A DNA stretch of 64,000 nucleotides from Paguma larvata (lineage: Eukaryota; Chordata; Mammalia; Carnivora; Viverridae), in the NCBI GenBank assembly GCA_030068075.1, contig CM057826.1, positions 64,267,312 to 64,331,311 on the forward strand. Direction: 5' to 3'. The notes beneath the pieces were generated by a model. It saw nothing but the letters and a program-made list of their open reading frames with translations. It was not told the origin of the DNA and did no database searches. Below, in pieces: positions 10,665 to 22,680 of this stretch; position 1 is the first letter of the stretch, and each line of letters opens with the position of its first letter. The translations under genes were made by a program, and so were the position numbers.

Positions 10665-12389
10665 TGGAGTTATGGTTTAGATAGAAGATAGGTTTTTTTT
10701 TTTTTTTCCTGCTGCTCTAAACAGGCCAGCTATTAATTGTCATAGATTAAATTCTGCTGATATTCTCCCTAAAACACGATTTTAGAACTACAGTTTCAGG
10801 AGTTACTGGCATAGATTCTCACCTCTTTAACCCTTAAATATAGTAATAAAAAAAAAAAACCCACTAATTATAATAGGAGGCTTTCGGTTTTTGTTTTATA
10901 ACATTAATTGATAGTGCATGATTTGTTACCATAGAAGACATTCTTTTATTTAAGTTCAAATAATTCAGACAAACTCAGTGACTCCTCCCCTTAACTTGCA
11001 TCTCAGTTGTCTGGAAATTTAAAACACCTTTTTTTTTTCCCACCTCTCAGTCACAAATAATAAATGCCCTGGTAGCTAAAAAGCCATTGTGTTTAGAATC
11101 CGCCAAGATTAGGCCTTGGCATCTCTATGAGGAAGTGCATTCCAGAGTCAAGAGCCCTGCACCCAGCCTGCCTGCAGCCCCACCCTGAGGAGCTCAACAC
11201 CAGGGCAGGCAGCCAGAGCATTCCTGCAGATCTGCATGGCCTCCGAGGGAGCTTGGGGGTAAAGCAGGAGGCGGGAGGGCAGGAAGGAAAAGTACATATT
11301 TATACAGCCCTTTCTCTGACAAGGTCTTGGCAACCCACATAGGTGGGTTCCTGTCAGAAGAGAATCAGCTACAAGTAGGCAGTACAGACAGAATATCTGG
11401 CTATAAGTCATAATTAGCTGTAAGAAAAGAATTGGGTGAAGCCATTTGCAATAGATAAACAATGCTGTGATTGTCTGATACAGCATTTTAGGTTCCTGAC
11501 GACACCACACTGATGAACAGAGAAATAAATTGTTGCAGTGTAGCCTTCAGACGACTGAAAAGCAAGATCCGGTGACATTTTGGCATTCCCACTCAGCATC
11601 TGTGGGAAACACTGCAAACACAATGCCCGGGGGTGATGAAAATGACTTCTGCATGAGGTTGGTTTGTGCTGGTCTGCAAGCAGACAGCTACTGCTCAGGC
11701 CAAGCCACTTACTTCTGTGCAGGGGAGTAGACCCAGTGTTCCCGAAACTTCCAGTGTTTTAAGGGAAGCATGATATGTTGGTATTTTTTGTAAACTTTCC
11801 AGAATTTTGAGTAGTGGCAATTTCATTTTAAAGAAAGTCTCTTGTGTGCTAAGTTGGAACTTTTCTGAGGGCCAGATGTGACATGAGGGCCGCCTCTTTG
11901 GAAACTCAGATTGACAGCCGGTGTGAATCTGCCTGTCCCTGGAGTTCACTGTGGGTTTCTCCAGCATCCCCTGTGAGCATCACTAAATCGGACTCAACAC
12001 TCCATGACTCCCAGCACAAGCAGTTTGTTGTTCCTAGGTCAGTTGGCCAACGCCAGGGGATGGCGGGTGCCACACAGCTCTGACTCCTGCAGCAAATGAT
12101 TTATACATGGGTGGCTGACCGGCATCTGTTGGTGACCCGAGGTGGGTGCTCCAGCCCAGAGCAGGGGAGATGGAGAAATGCTTGAATACAGTGAAGTACA
12201 AGTTCAGTTGCTACAGTACATAGCTCTGTGCTATTAAGAAATAGTAATGTCAAGAAAGTGATAATCATTTATTAGGTACCTCCTCTGATTAGCACATTGC
12301 GTGGGATGTGACATCAGCAGAAGCCCAACTTGGCTTGTGGCAATCAGAAGTGTATTTTAAAAGTTTTTGTTTTGTTGTCTTTTTGTTGT

Positions 12390-12575
12390 TTTTCTAAATT
12401 TATTTTTGAGAGAGAGAGAGTGAGCAGGGGAGGGGCAGAGAGAGACTGAGGCACAGAATCCCAAGCAGGATCCAGGCTCTGAGCCATCAGCACAGAGCCT
12501 GACACGGAGCTTGAACTCATCAACTGTGAGATCATGACCTGAGCCAAAGCCAAGTCATGATCTGAACTCCTGAAC
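12390..12575 (-). mobile_element. CAN-SINE, head disrupted
   Basis: A GA-rich tract (12408-12420), 'CAGCACAGAGCCTGACACGG' and 'TGAGATCATGACCTGAGCC' are present. The tRNA-like head is degraded where the next CAN-SINE inserted. Confidence 0.85.
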
Positions 12576-12592
12576 CTTTGTTTTTGTGTTTT

Positions 12593-12824
12593 GTTTTGTT
12601 TTGTTTTGTTTTTAACGTGTATTTATTTTTGAGAGACATAGAGACAGAGCATGAGCAGGGGAAGGGCAGAGCAGAGAGAGAGAGGGACATACAGAATCTG
12701 AAGCAGGCTCCAGGCCTCTGAGCCGGCAGCACAGAGCCTGACACGGCGCTCGAACTCACAGACCGTGAGATCATGACCTGAGCTGAAGTTGGCCGCTTAA
12801 CCGACTGAGCCACCCAGGCGCCCC
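12593..12824 (-). mobile_element. CAN-SINE with 14-bp target site duplication
   Basis: This is a full-length reverse copy ending 'GAGCCACCCAGGCGCCCC'. Direct repeats TGTTTTTGTGTTTT flank it at 12579-12592 and 12825-12838. The left repeat lies next to the decayed head of the preceding SINE. Confidence 0.9.
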
Positions 12825-12929
12825 TGTTTTTGTGTTTTTAAAGCAGATGAAATGCGAGCTATGTGAGTAGAAAGCAATGTGAGACTAGGGCAGTGTGATC
12901 TGGTGAGCCATATGCGAAAAGTCTGGGTG

Positions 12930-13095
12930 CAGCCTCTGCAGTCCATGTCCTAACTCTGCCATGTTATGAGGACACTTAACCAGCCAGAGTCTCAATTTCT
13001 TTGTCTGTCAAATGGGAATATTACCCCCTGCCTCATGGGTTGTTCTCAGGGGGTGGTGTCTGAAATGGGCAGAGCTTAGTGTTGAGCGCATGTAG
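12930..13095 (+). mobile_element. MIR fragment
   Basis: 'CTCAATTTCTTTGTCTGTCA' followed by 'AATGGGAATATTACC' and 'CCTCATGGGTTGTTCTCAGG' match the forward MIR core. Confidence 0.75.
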
Positions 13096-14139
13096 AGATT
13101 GGTATATTTGTGTTTTCCTCTACAAAAGCAAAGGAGCTCTTTCTCTACCTGGTGTGGACTAGTCTGTGAGTTCACCTGTCAGTCTGTGAATTTATTTACC
13201 ATATAGCATCAGTGTCCTTATAATATGATTTTAAGGAGGAGGTATGGCCTTTTGAGGGTGTTGAGTGGAGAGAGTCACTGAAGTACAGTGATTGGGGCTT
13301 TGGAAGGAAATTGGGTATCCTTTATTCTAGAAGATTTGATATAAGCAAGGTGTGAGGGAAGTGGGCAAGTCACAGTGCCAGCTGTGAGTAGGTTTTTCTG
13401 CCTTGCCTACTTGCAGATCTCTGTGTACCCCAGGGCAGTTGTTGGCAGGCAGTATTAGCAGCCCCAGAATTGGGAATTGTCTTGGTGTTCCTACTTCTCA
13501 GAGTAACCAGTTTTCTTCTCTGATTTTTATCCCCTACTCCATGCTGACCACCCTCCAGCCCCATTGGGTTATTCTACAGCTATGGATTGGGAACAACAAA
13601 CTCCTTACAGCGAATTCATAATAATGATGAATTTGTATGATAGTTTTAGAATTCGGATAATCATTTCATCTTTTATGTTAAGGTGGTTTCTCCAATTTGA
13701 AGCAATTAGTTGATAGGCCCACCCAAGCGCAATTTTCACGTCAAGCAGACAGTGGAAACAGATGACAAAGGGCAAAGTGGAAGGTGCTCAGAGAGGGAAG
13801 CAGAGTTGTTGAATGAGGAGTAGACAGAAGTCGGGGCTCTGGATCTGGGATTTTGCAAGTTAAGTCCCAACCTCAGTATGTTATTAGATTGACTTCTTTA
13901 CTTATACAGTATGAGCAGGACTGTTGCTGTGTTTGTCATTGCAGAGACTGGAAACTACCTAAATATCCATTAGGAGGAAACTAGCCTAATGAAAGAATAC
14001 TTGTGTGTCCCCTGAAAATACTATAATCCTTGTACAAGAAATCTGAGGGCAGGATTTGAATTTATATTGGTCTAATTTTGTAGTACTACATAGTCTTCCA
14101 CAAAAGGCCAGTTTCCCTGAGAACTCTGCATGGAGAGGA

Positions 14140-14230
14140 ATGTTAATAACCAGCAGTCATGGAGCATCTCCATATGCCTGGCACTGTTCTAGGCACCCTA
14201 CAGATAGTATCTCACTCATTTCTTTTATTG
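14140..14230 (-). mobile_element. MIR fragment
   Basis: 'GCCTGGCACTGTTCTAGGCA' is the reverse-oriented MIR signature, cut by the adjacent CAN-SINE. Confidence 0.65.
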
Positions 14231-14243
14231 ATTTATTTTTTTA

Positions 14244-14489
14244 AAATGTTTGTTTGTTTATTTATTTATTTATGAGAGATTGAGAGAGAGAGAGAGAGAG
14301 AGAGAGAGCATGCACGAGTGAGCGAGGGGGCCGAGAGACAGAGGATCCCACAAGGTAGAGAGAGAGGGAGAGAGAATGCAGAGCTTGGAGTGAGGCTCAA
14401 ACTCACCCAATATGGGGCTCGACTTCATGAACCATGAGACCATGACCTGAGCCAAAGTCAGATGTGTAATTGAGCCACCCAGGCACCCC
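14244..14489 (-). mobile_element. CAN-SINE
   Basis: This full reverse copy has a perfect (GA)n run at about 14281-14308 and the head 'GAGCCACCCAGGCACCCC'. Confidence 0.9.
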
Positions 14490-14780
14490 ATCACTGATTT
14501 TTTTTAAAAGTGGTTGTGACTCAACAATGGGCAAGTGACAGGATGGAGGCTGGGACTTGTCAAGGGCCCCAGAGTTGGAATTTGAACCCAGGTCAGTGTA
14601 GAGAGGAAAAACAAAAAAGTGATAAATTTTTGCTGATATGGAGTGATCTCTAGGGTACAGTATAAGCAAGGAAAAAAAAGTGGGGGAGGAGAACAGTAGC
14701 ATATAATATGGTCCCATTATATAAAAGTATGTATGTGCATACATATATACTTGTTGACAGGATACATAGGAAACTAGTAT

Positions 14781-14989
14781 GGGGCTCCTGGGTGTCTCAG
14801 TCGGTTTAGTGTCTGACTTCGGCTCAGGTCATGATCTCATGGTCTTTGGGTTCGAGCCCTGCGTCAGCCTCTGTGCTGACAGCTCAGAGCCCTGGAGCCT
14901 GCTTCAGATTCTGTGTCTTCCTCTGTCTCTGCCTCTCCCCCACTCACATTCTGTCTCTCTCGCTCTCAAAAATAAACATTAAAAAAAAT
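14781..14989 (+). mobile_element. CAN-SINE with short target site duplication
   Basis: Head 'GGGCTCCTGGGTGTCTCAG', CT-rich middle, and tail 'AAAAATAAACATTAAAA'. AAACTAGTA flanks it on both sides (14771-14779 and 14990-14998). Confidence 0.92.
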
Positions 14990-16529
14990 AAACTAGTAAC
15001 TAGTGGTTCTGGAAAGGGTTTCTGAAAGACTGGGGATCAGAAGTGAGAGACAGCATTTTCACTCCGTATTCTTTAAGAAATTTGCATTTTTTACCATATT
15101 GTACTTTACAAAAAGGTCTATAGATAATTGTCACGAATGCTTTGAGTTCACAAAGTGATTTCAAATGCACATTCACGTTTCTAATAGAGTTTTGAAGAGC
15201 TCAGAGGAGGACACTGATAGGTATGCTAGGAAACATGCGCCATAATTTATGGGAAAAGCAACAGGACAGTACAAGCCTGATCATACAAAATTCAGATGTT
15301 AGGAGTTTCTACTGTGTTGTAACAGATACAACCCAAATCTTCAAGGCAAGAAGCATAAGACCCATCCATATCTATACACTTTCATAGAAGATTGTGTTAT
15401 AGGTCGTTAAGTCAGAGCATACTTGGTTTCAAAGGAGGAGAGCTCCTAGAAGGGCACAGAGTCCTTGCGTGAGATGAAGTATAAGACAGTCACTTTGTTT
15501 TGTACATGAGGAAACTTGAGCCCAAAGAGATGAAATGATTTGTGAGTATTCTGGAACTTGGAGGGTATCTGGATGAGAATCAATCACTAGGCATTCTGAG
15601 GAATGTCTGGAAGAAGACTGTGGCACCTTCCTGGGCACCTCATGGGCATTGTGGAGTGTTGGCTTGTTCTATGGGCATCAGCAGAAGACAGGAAGGGAAG
15701 AAATTAGTATAAATTCTCATACAAGGGGATTAGAACAAGGCATCCTAAGCAGGAATGTTATGTGGCTGGTTTGGGAGATGATTTGTAGAAAATTTAACAG
15801 TGTTAACTTTGTTTTAGAGAGTGTGTGATTGTGACACTCATTCTTCAAGGTAACAAATCAGAATTCGCTGATCAATCTACTGAAATAAAGATCCAGATTT
15901 GTGATTCCTGCTTCTTTTTCACCTGGACTGGAAGACTTCCTGCTGAGACAGTCTTAGATTATCTCTTAACTGATTATTGAAGCAGCTGCATTGAGAAGTC
16001 ATGTGGTACAGTGGGAGAGAAAAAAAAAGTTGTACCCAATTTGAGTAAATTTGAATTCCTGGTCTAACTTGGCTGTGACCTATAACCATCATTCCATATT
16101 CTGATCTTTCATCTGATTATCTATAAAATAAAGGTACAAAATCACTAAAGATCCCTCTTCTTCCTAAAACTCTTTCTTCTCTCTGGCTTCTCTGTCATAG
16201 TGCTAAAAGGACCAAATATGAAAAAAGATTTTGGAAAGCTTTTTAAGAGTATTTTTAAATCTAATCAACATTTCAGAAGCGTATAAGATGTGGAAAATAT
16301 CTTCCCAGATCACAAAATACATTTTTCTCATTGGAAATACACAATGTTTTTGTATACTTTTATATACAAAAGTATAGCTGATTCTTTAGAACTTAAGTTC
16401 AAATGAAATTCTTACTGACAAACTGAAATTAATTGCAACAAGCAATGTATTAATACAGCTTTTTAAGCTGTTCTTTTCGTCTGAATTGACCAGATGAATC
16501 TGGATTTTACCTCTTTAGTTAACTCATGG

Positions 16530-17231
16530 TTAGAAATCAGTGCTGTCTTCTGTTGGTGGGAATATAAACTGGCGCAGCCACTCTGGAGGACAGTATGGAG
16601 GTTCCTCAGAAAGTTGAAAACAGAAATACCCTATGAGCCAGTAATTGCACTATTAAGTTTTTACACAAAGGATACAAAAATACAGAATTGAAGGAATACA
16701 TGCATCATAGCATGGTGCATGATAGCAGCATTATCAACCGTAGCCAAACTATGAAGAGAGCCCAAATGTCCATCAACTGATGAATAGATAAAGAAGATAT
16801 GGTATGTGTGTGCACACACAAACACAATGGAATATTACTCAGCCATCAAAAAGAATGAAATCTTACACTTGCAACAACGTGGATGGAGCTAGAGTGTATT
16901 GTGTAAGCGACATAAGTTAGAGAAAGATAATCATATGAGTTCACTCATTTGTGGAATTTAAGGAACAAAACAGATGAATATATGGGAGGAAGGGAAAAAA
17001 AAGGGGAGAGAGGGAAACAAACCATAAGAGACCCTTAAAGATAGAGAATAAACAGAGTTGATGGAGGGAAGTGGTGGGGGATGGACTGGGTGCTGGGTAT
17101 TAAGGGGGGCACTTGTGATGATGGGCACTAGTGTTGTATGTAAGTAATGAATCACTGAATTGTACTCCTGAAGCCAGTATTGCACAGTATATGAGCTAAC
17201 TAGAAGTTAAATAAATACTTGAAAAAAAAAA
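16530..17231 (+). mobile_element. 5'-truncated L1, 3' end only
   Basis: 'TGGGAATATAAACTGGCGCA', 'GGAATATTACTCAGCCATCA' and 'GTGGATGGAGCTAGAGTGTA' are L1 ORF2 C-terminal and 3'UTR sequence. It continues into a G/A-rich 3'UTR and a poly(A) run near 17221-17231. No intact frame remains. Confidence 0.85.
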
Positions 17232-18239
17232 GAAATTAGTGTTATTTTACTAGGTACAAATAGAGGCCTTTCTGGGCAGGTTTTTGCATGGCTTTGTCTC
17301 TGCCTTTGACTTCTGAGTGAACATAACCAAAGACTAGTCCTTTCGTGAACCTACTTGTCCTTTTAGAAATTAAGGAAGGTTGATTGGTTCCACCTTGACA
17401 GTTTTTTTCGGTCACAGTTCCTGAGGCTCTATCTTAATTTTACAAACCATTTAGGTAAATTTTCCTGCTTTTTCACCCATCTTTCTTCACAGGTGGAGGT
17501 GCAAGGGTGTCTGTCAACTGTTCAGATGGTTTTGAGATAGATCTCTTAGGCAGACAACATCTGAGGATTTCACAGCTTTGTTTTACTATCAGATTCAGGA
17601 TTCACAGTGATTTCTCTGTCAGCATCTTCTTCAGACTTTGAGAAATCTGGGATTGATTTCTGTAATCTGCTTTCCTTACTTATTGGTATCAGTTTAAAAA
17701 ATGATTGGCGTTAGTTCCTAGACTTCAAGGTTATTATCCTTGGTGTAGAGAAAGCAGGGGAGGTGAGGCAAAAAGGAGCCATCTTTCCTGCGGAGCAGGT
17801 GTCCTGGTTGGCACTTTGAACAATGTGCTATGTGGCTCTTGGAACCAAGTGTCCTGAGGGGTGACAGGAAATCCCTCTGTAACAATGGCTTTGCCCCTCC
17901 CGTCTCTCCTGCGGTAAGAATGGGGCACCTGAGGAAACCACCCAGTTTCCTTCTCCAGAGAAGCTGGAATCAGAGCCCAGAAGATGAGTCAGTCAGCTGC
18001 GGAAAGCCACCCCTTTTGGGGCTACTGGTACAGCCCAGGTACCAGGCACACCCATGAACCGAGAAGTGGATTTGCAGAGAAAGAATAGAGTAGGCTTACC
18101 GAGAAACACCAAAGGACTGTGCAGCTTTGAGAGGAGAATGGGGGTAAGATACAGGAGCCATGAACTTCACTCTGTGAGGTCCTGCTGTGTCTTTTAAGTT
18201 GAATCTCTCATTTGGTCTGGTTTCCTTGCACCTTAACAG

Positions 18240-18385
18240 TGGGTAACATTACTTCTTTGGTAATCCCGTGAGGAAGATGGGTGGTATTCTCGTTTTACTC
18301 ATGAGGAAATTGAAGCTCAGGAACAGTAATTACTTGCTCAAGGTTACACAGATCGTAAGAGCAGTGTTTGAGTCCACGTGTTTGG
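18240..18385 (-). mobile_element. MIR fragment
   Basis: 'TTTTACTCATGAGGAAATTG' and 'TTGCTCAAGGTTACACAGAT' match the reverse MIR core. Confidence 0.8.
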
Positions 18386-19039
18386 TATCTTAGAGCACAT
18401 ATTTGGAAAGCAAATGGAAAATAAAAAAGACGAAAGGCCTTGAATTGTCTGAAAATATATATCCCTGGTTTTTCCCACTATTACATGATTTCTTTACTTC
18501 TTTAAATCTACTGGTTTCCACAGATATTCTGCTAATTTATAGAGGAACAGCAAATCAGTCTGCTTCTAAGTTCCTTGGGACATTTTCCCCAGCAAAAAGG
18601 GGAACAGGCAGGAACAGCCTTAACTGCAAGGCACACCGCATAGGTCATGTAGTCAGGTGTGTGTTCATGCCTCTTTTCCTTAGTTGGCACCCTTTTTATT
18701 CTGCCTTGGGGCTGATGGTTATTTTCATTCTGTAAAAGATTTAATATATGGCAAGTCTGGTTAGATGTTCTCTAAAATGTTAATATTTCCACTCTTCCCA
18801 TGAGTTAAGTTTAGCATTCCACGCATAGCTACCAAAATTAGAAAAGCAAGCAAAACTAAGGGCCTGTGGTGTATTAAATATCATAGCTCTAGTGAGTTAC
18901 CATAAGTGATACGTATTTTCCCTTTCCCTTTTCCCTCATCAATGAGAATTTATTGAGCACCTCTTTGGCATAAGACCTGTGATATTGTGATTTATAATAA
19001 GAAATCTGTAATTGGTGTTTATTCCCATTTCTGGCACAG

Positions 19040-19680
19040 AGCTCCTAAAACCACTGGAATTTCCTGTGTATAAGAGCAGTAGAGGTGAAGGAACATCTTT
19101 TGTTATTCGTGGCAAGCTCCTTTGAACCTACATTGGTAAGGTCACTTTTGGAAAGTCCCTAAGGATGGGGGCTGGGTGACAGAGGAGCCAACCATAATTA
19201 AGGAGTTGGAATTTTCAGGCCCAGCTCCTGACCTCTGGGGGAGGAGAGAGGTGCTGGAGATCGAGTTCAATCATTGATAGCTAACAACTTCATCAGTTGT
19301 GCCTATGTACTAAGGTCTCCATAAAAACCCAAAGGATGGAATCCTGAGGGTGTGGTGAATTCGTGGAGATGCAGTGAGTGGTGCTCAGAGCCCTTTTCTC
19401 ATACCTTGCCCTGTGCATCTCTTCCATTTGGCCATTTTTGAGTTATCTTTTTATAATGAACTGGTGATCTAGTAAGTAAACTGTTTATCTGAGTTCGGAG
19501 AACCCTCCAGCAAATTAGTCTGAAGACGAAGCAATCTTGAGGGATTCAGCCCTTAACCTGCGGGATCTGACACTATATGTAGGTAGATAGTATGAGAGTT
19601 GAGTTAAATTGCAGGCCACCCAGTCAGTGTCCTCTGAGAATTGAATTGCTTAGTAGGTGTTGGAAAAAACATGCAGTGGA
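19040..19680 (+). mobile_element. Probable ancient LTR-type repeat
   Basis: The stretch resembles a known mammalian LTR-like dispersed repeat. It shows 'CTCCATAAAAACCCAAAGGA', 'CCTTGCCCTGTGCATCTCTT', 'CTAGTAAGTAAACTGTTTAT' and 'CCCTTAACCTGCGGGATCTG'. I could not fix the family, see no coding frame, and the boundaries are approximate. Confidence 0.45.
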
Positions 19681-19769
19681 GACTCCTTCCCATGGAGCAC
19701 AGAAAAATGAATAAAACCTGGCCCGCCCCTGATTTAGGGGAACTTAGTCATATAAAAATAATAAAGCAG

Positions 19770-20110
19770 TTATTTCACACTTATTCAAAGCCAAGCACTG
19801 TATTGAGCACTTTCTTTTTATTTCATCTTTTTATTGTTATTATTAAAATTTTTTTTTATATTAAGGAGACTCCACGTAGAACCTGAACTCATGACCCCGA
19901 GATCAAGAGTCTCATGCTCCACATACTAAACCAGCCAGGCACCCCAAGCACTTTCTTTAAATTACCTGATCTTCATATCCACTATATAAGTGGTTGGTGA
20001 TACCTGTGTTTTATTGATGAGAAACTTGAGGCCCAGATGGATTTACTAACTTGTCCAAGATCACACAGTAGGTAAATTGGCAGAGCTGAGAAATAAATGG
20101 AATTCTTGTG
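19770..20110 (-). mobile_element. MIR split by a CAN-SINE
   Basis: MIR-like sequence starts near 'CCAAGCACTGTATTGAGCAC' and resumes after the SINE with 'GATGAGAAACTTGAGGCCCA' and 'TCCAAGATCACACAGTAGGT'. GCACTTTCTTT repeats on both sides of the insert. Confidence 0.8.
19845..19945 (-). mobile_element. Short CAN-SINE inside MIR
   Basis: The reverse SINE ends in 'CCAGCCAGGCACCCC' and sits in the MIR at 19770-20110. The duplicated target is GCACTTTCTTT. Confidence 0.8.
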
Positions 20111-20380
20111 CACTTTGCCGTTTTGTCAGTCTAGGGAGGTAAAAGATGCACTCACATGTGGGCAGGATGTATCAGGTGTCATAGAGTGGGACCCCGAAAG
20201 AGTTTAAGTACCCAGTAGGATAATTTGCTTATGGCTGAAGTAATCTATGATGTTATTGTGAAAGAAGTGGTTTTTGAAGGCTGGCCAGATTAGGCAGTAG
20301 ATTTTAGGCTGAGGTATGCAGCTCTTGGTGGGGAAGAGGGTACAGGAGGACTTTAGTTTTTATTTTTGTTTTTTATTTTT

Positions 20381-20599
20381 TTACATTTATTTATTCATTT
20401 TGAGAGAGGCGGGTGGATTACACACACACTCCTGCAAGCAGGGGAGGGACAGAGAGAGGGAGAGAGAAAGAATCCTAAGCAGGCTCCGTGCTGTCAGCAC
20501 AGAATCCGATGCAGGGCTCGATCTCACAAACCTTGAGATCATGACCTGAGCTGAAATCAACAGTTGGCCACCCAACTGGTTGAGCCACCCAAGTACCCC
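20381..20599 (-). mobile_element. CAN-SINE
   Basis: This reverse copy has 'TTTATTTATTCATTTTGAGA', a GA tract and the end 'GAGCCACCCAAGTACCCC'. CAGGAGGA occurs on both sides. Confidence 0.88.
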
Positions 20600-21629
20600 A
20601 GGAGGAGTTTCTTAAGCGTTGTGTGGGCACAGACAGTTTTGATTCAATCGCCTTTCAGATTCTCTTTCCTGACGGGAGTCTGCCTGCCATAGTATACTTA
20701 CTGGCTCTTCTCTCCAGCCTGCCCTTTACCAATGGACCTTTTCCCACTGTCCAAAAGAAAGGCAGACCTTTTCCTCATCCAGAATCCATTGTACTACTTT
20801 GTCCTTTATTGTTAAAAACCTCCTGAGTTGGTGTCTGGGAACTAAATAGCCTTAATTATTAATGACTTCCTTTTCTAAGTCATTTCCTCATTTTGACTTT
20901 AGGCAAAATTGAAGGAAGACACAACTGATTTGTCACCTGATAGAACATTTCAAATAATTTTTGGTATATATCACTACTAGACATATAAGTCTTAGAATAT
21001 CTTTACATAAAACTCTATTTATGTGAACAAGATTTCTCAGCACTGAAATCTATCCAAATGAAAACAGGAATAGAATTATCGCTGACCTGTTTTATTCCAG
21101 CACAAAATAATATTCTCGAAGGCATATGGCCTATATCTTTGGGAAAACAAAACTACTTTGTTCATCTCATTAAGAATTACTTCCCAACAAAAGTTTACTT
21201 TTTACTCTTATTTATCAACATTAGTTTGGTATAGTAATTATCTGTTAATAATTATAATGACTTCAGAATAAATTTTTAACACCTAGAGCTTTAAGGTTAT
21301 GGGAAATAAAACTTAAATTTATTTCTATCTTTTGTCACAGAGAAGTGAATAAAACTTTCAATTATACAATATGTATTACTTTGGGATAAATTTTTGGGAG
21401 AAGGTGGAATTGAAATGCAAATACAAGGAGAGAAAAGAATGCCGTGAAATTTCCAAATGTAAACTCATTTCGTGTATTTTTAAAACGGATGTCTGTGGGT
21501 ATCCAATTTCTATGATATTTTATTACCCTGGATACATCGAAGAGAGTCGTCACACGATTCCATTTTAAAGTGTCAATATTTTCTATATCCTGGCAAATGA
21601 CATACTTTGGTATTATTTCAACTTTTTTT

Positions 21630-21790
21630 TTAAGTGTACTTGACATACAATATCCTGTTAGTTTCAGGAGTACATAATAGTGATTTGGTATTTTTATACA
21701 CTACTAAATGATCCCCATGATAAATCTAGTTACCATTTGTCACCATAAAAAGTTGGAACTATTTAAACTTTTGATAAAAATGTTTGATAT
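21630..21790 (-). mobile_element. Old L1 3'UTR fragment
   Basis: 'TTGACATACAATATCCTGTT', 'AGTGATTTGGTATTTTTATA' and 'CTAGTTACCATTTGTCACCA' match a common old L1 3'UTR read in reverse. Confidence 0.7.
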
Positions 21791-22139
21791 CACCCTAGAA
21801 ACATGCACTAGGCAACAGTAGTCTTTCAGATTCTTTTAGTACTGGGTGAAAAGCTGAAAGAACTCTAAGTTAAGGCCTCCTAGATCTGAGCTCTAACTAT
21901 GGAAGCAGAAAAAAATACAAATTTTCCCAATTTTACCTTAGCTAAATAAGCCCTTTTAAAGCAATTTTTATACACAATGATATGTGCTTTGTATATATAT
22001 TTATGTTATTATAATTGCATCAAATAAAAACCTCTAAATCAAGGGTCTAGCATATTCTGTGAAGCAGAACCAACTTTAGAGATGGAACCATCCACCTGCC
22101 TGCACCAGGTGAGATAAATTGACAGAAGATGACTTGGAG

Positions 22140-22396
22140 GTGCACCTGGTTGGCTCAGTCGATTCAGCATCTGACTTCGGCTCAGGTCATGATCTCACAG
22201 TTGATGAGGTCAAACCCCCCTCGCTCCCCCCTCACCCCCCCCCCCCGCCCTCCCGTCAGGCTCTGCGCTGACAGCTCAGAGCCTGAGGCCTTCTTCAGAT
22301 TCTGTGTCCCTCTCTCGCTCTGCCCCTTCCCCACTATGTGTGTTCTCTCTCTCTTTCTCAAAAATAAATAAATATTAAAAATAAATTAAAAAAAAA
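22140..22396 (+). mobile_element. CAN-SINE with perfect 13-bp target site duplication and C-run
   Basis: The direct repeats AGATGACTTGGAG flank it at 22127-22139 and 22397-22409. It contains an unusual C-rich expansion (about 22217-22255) in place of the normal 'GGGTTCGAGCCCCGCGTC' segment. Confidence 0.93.
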
Positions 22397-22542
22397 AGAT
22401 GACTTGGAGAAGGTTTGCCATGTATTGCTCTAAATTGTGTGGTCCCGTTGGAAGGTTTGGGGGTGGAATGCAAGAGGACTTCCAGGATTAGTTGTGAGCG
22501 TTACTCAGTCTTCTTCCCTTGAATTGTGTCCTCCTGTCGCAG

Positions 22543-22680
22543 GAAGAAAACTTGGTAGTTAATGATTTGCCACCTCTCAATTCCAGCCAGTTAGGCGTTG
22601 TCATTGAGCCTATGGGTGCTGACAGTAAAGATGGCACCCTTCTGTGCTACCATGTCTGGCAGCCCCGCCAGCACGCACAG
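22543..22680 (+). other. Exon-like block, 46 open codons, phase 0 to phase 0
   Basis: A strong pyrimidine tract and AG ('GTGTCCTCCTGTCGCAG') precede it and 'CACAG|gtatag' follows it. The 138 bp are open in phase 0 (starting 'EENLVVNDLPPLNSSQLGV'). The flanking exons E1 (exit phase 1) and E2 (entry phase 1) do not fit phase 0. Spliced after E1 it would give a stop within seven codons. It could be an exon of another transcript, a stop-introducing (poison) exon, or chance: about 1 in 10 random 46-codon stretches are open. Confidence 0.3.

Noticed and set aside
18403..18735. 110-codon open frame in the E1-E2 intron
   Set aside because: It has no motif, no splice signals and A/T-biased composition; judged to be chance.
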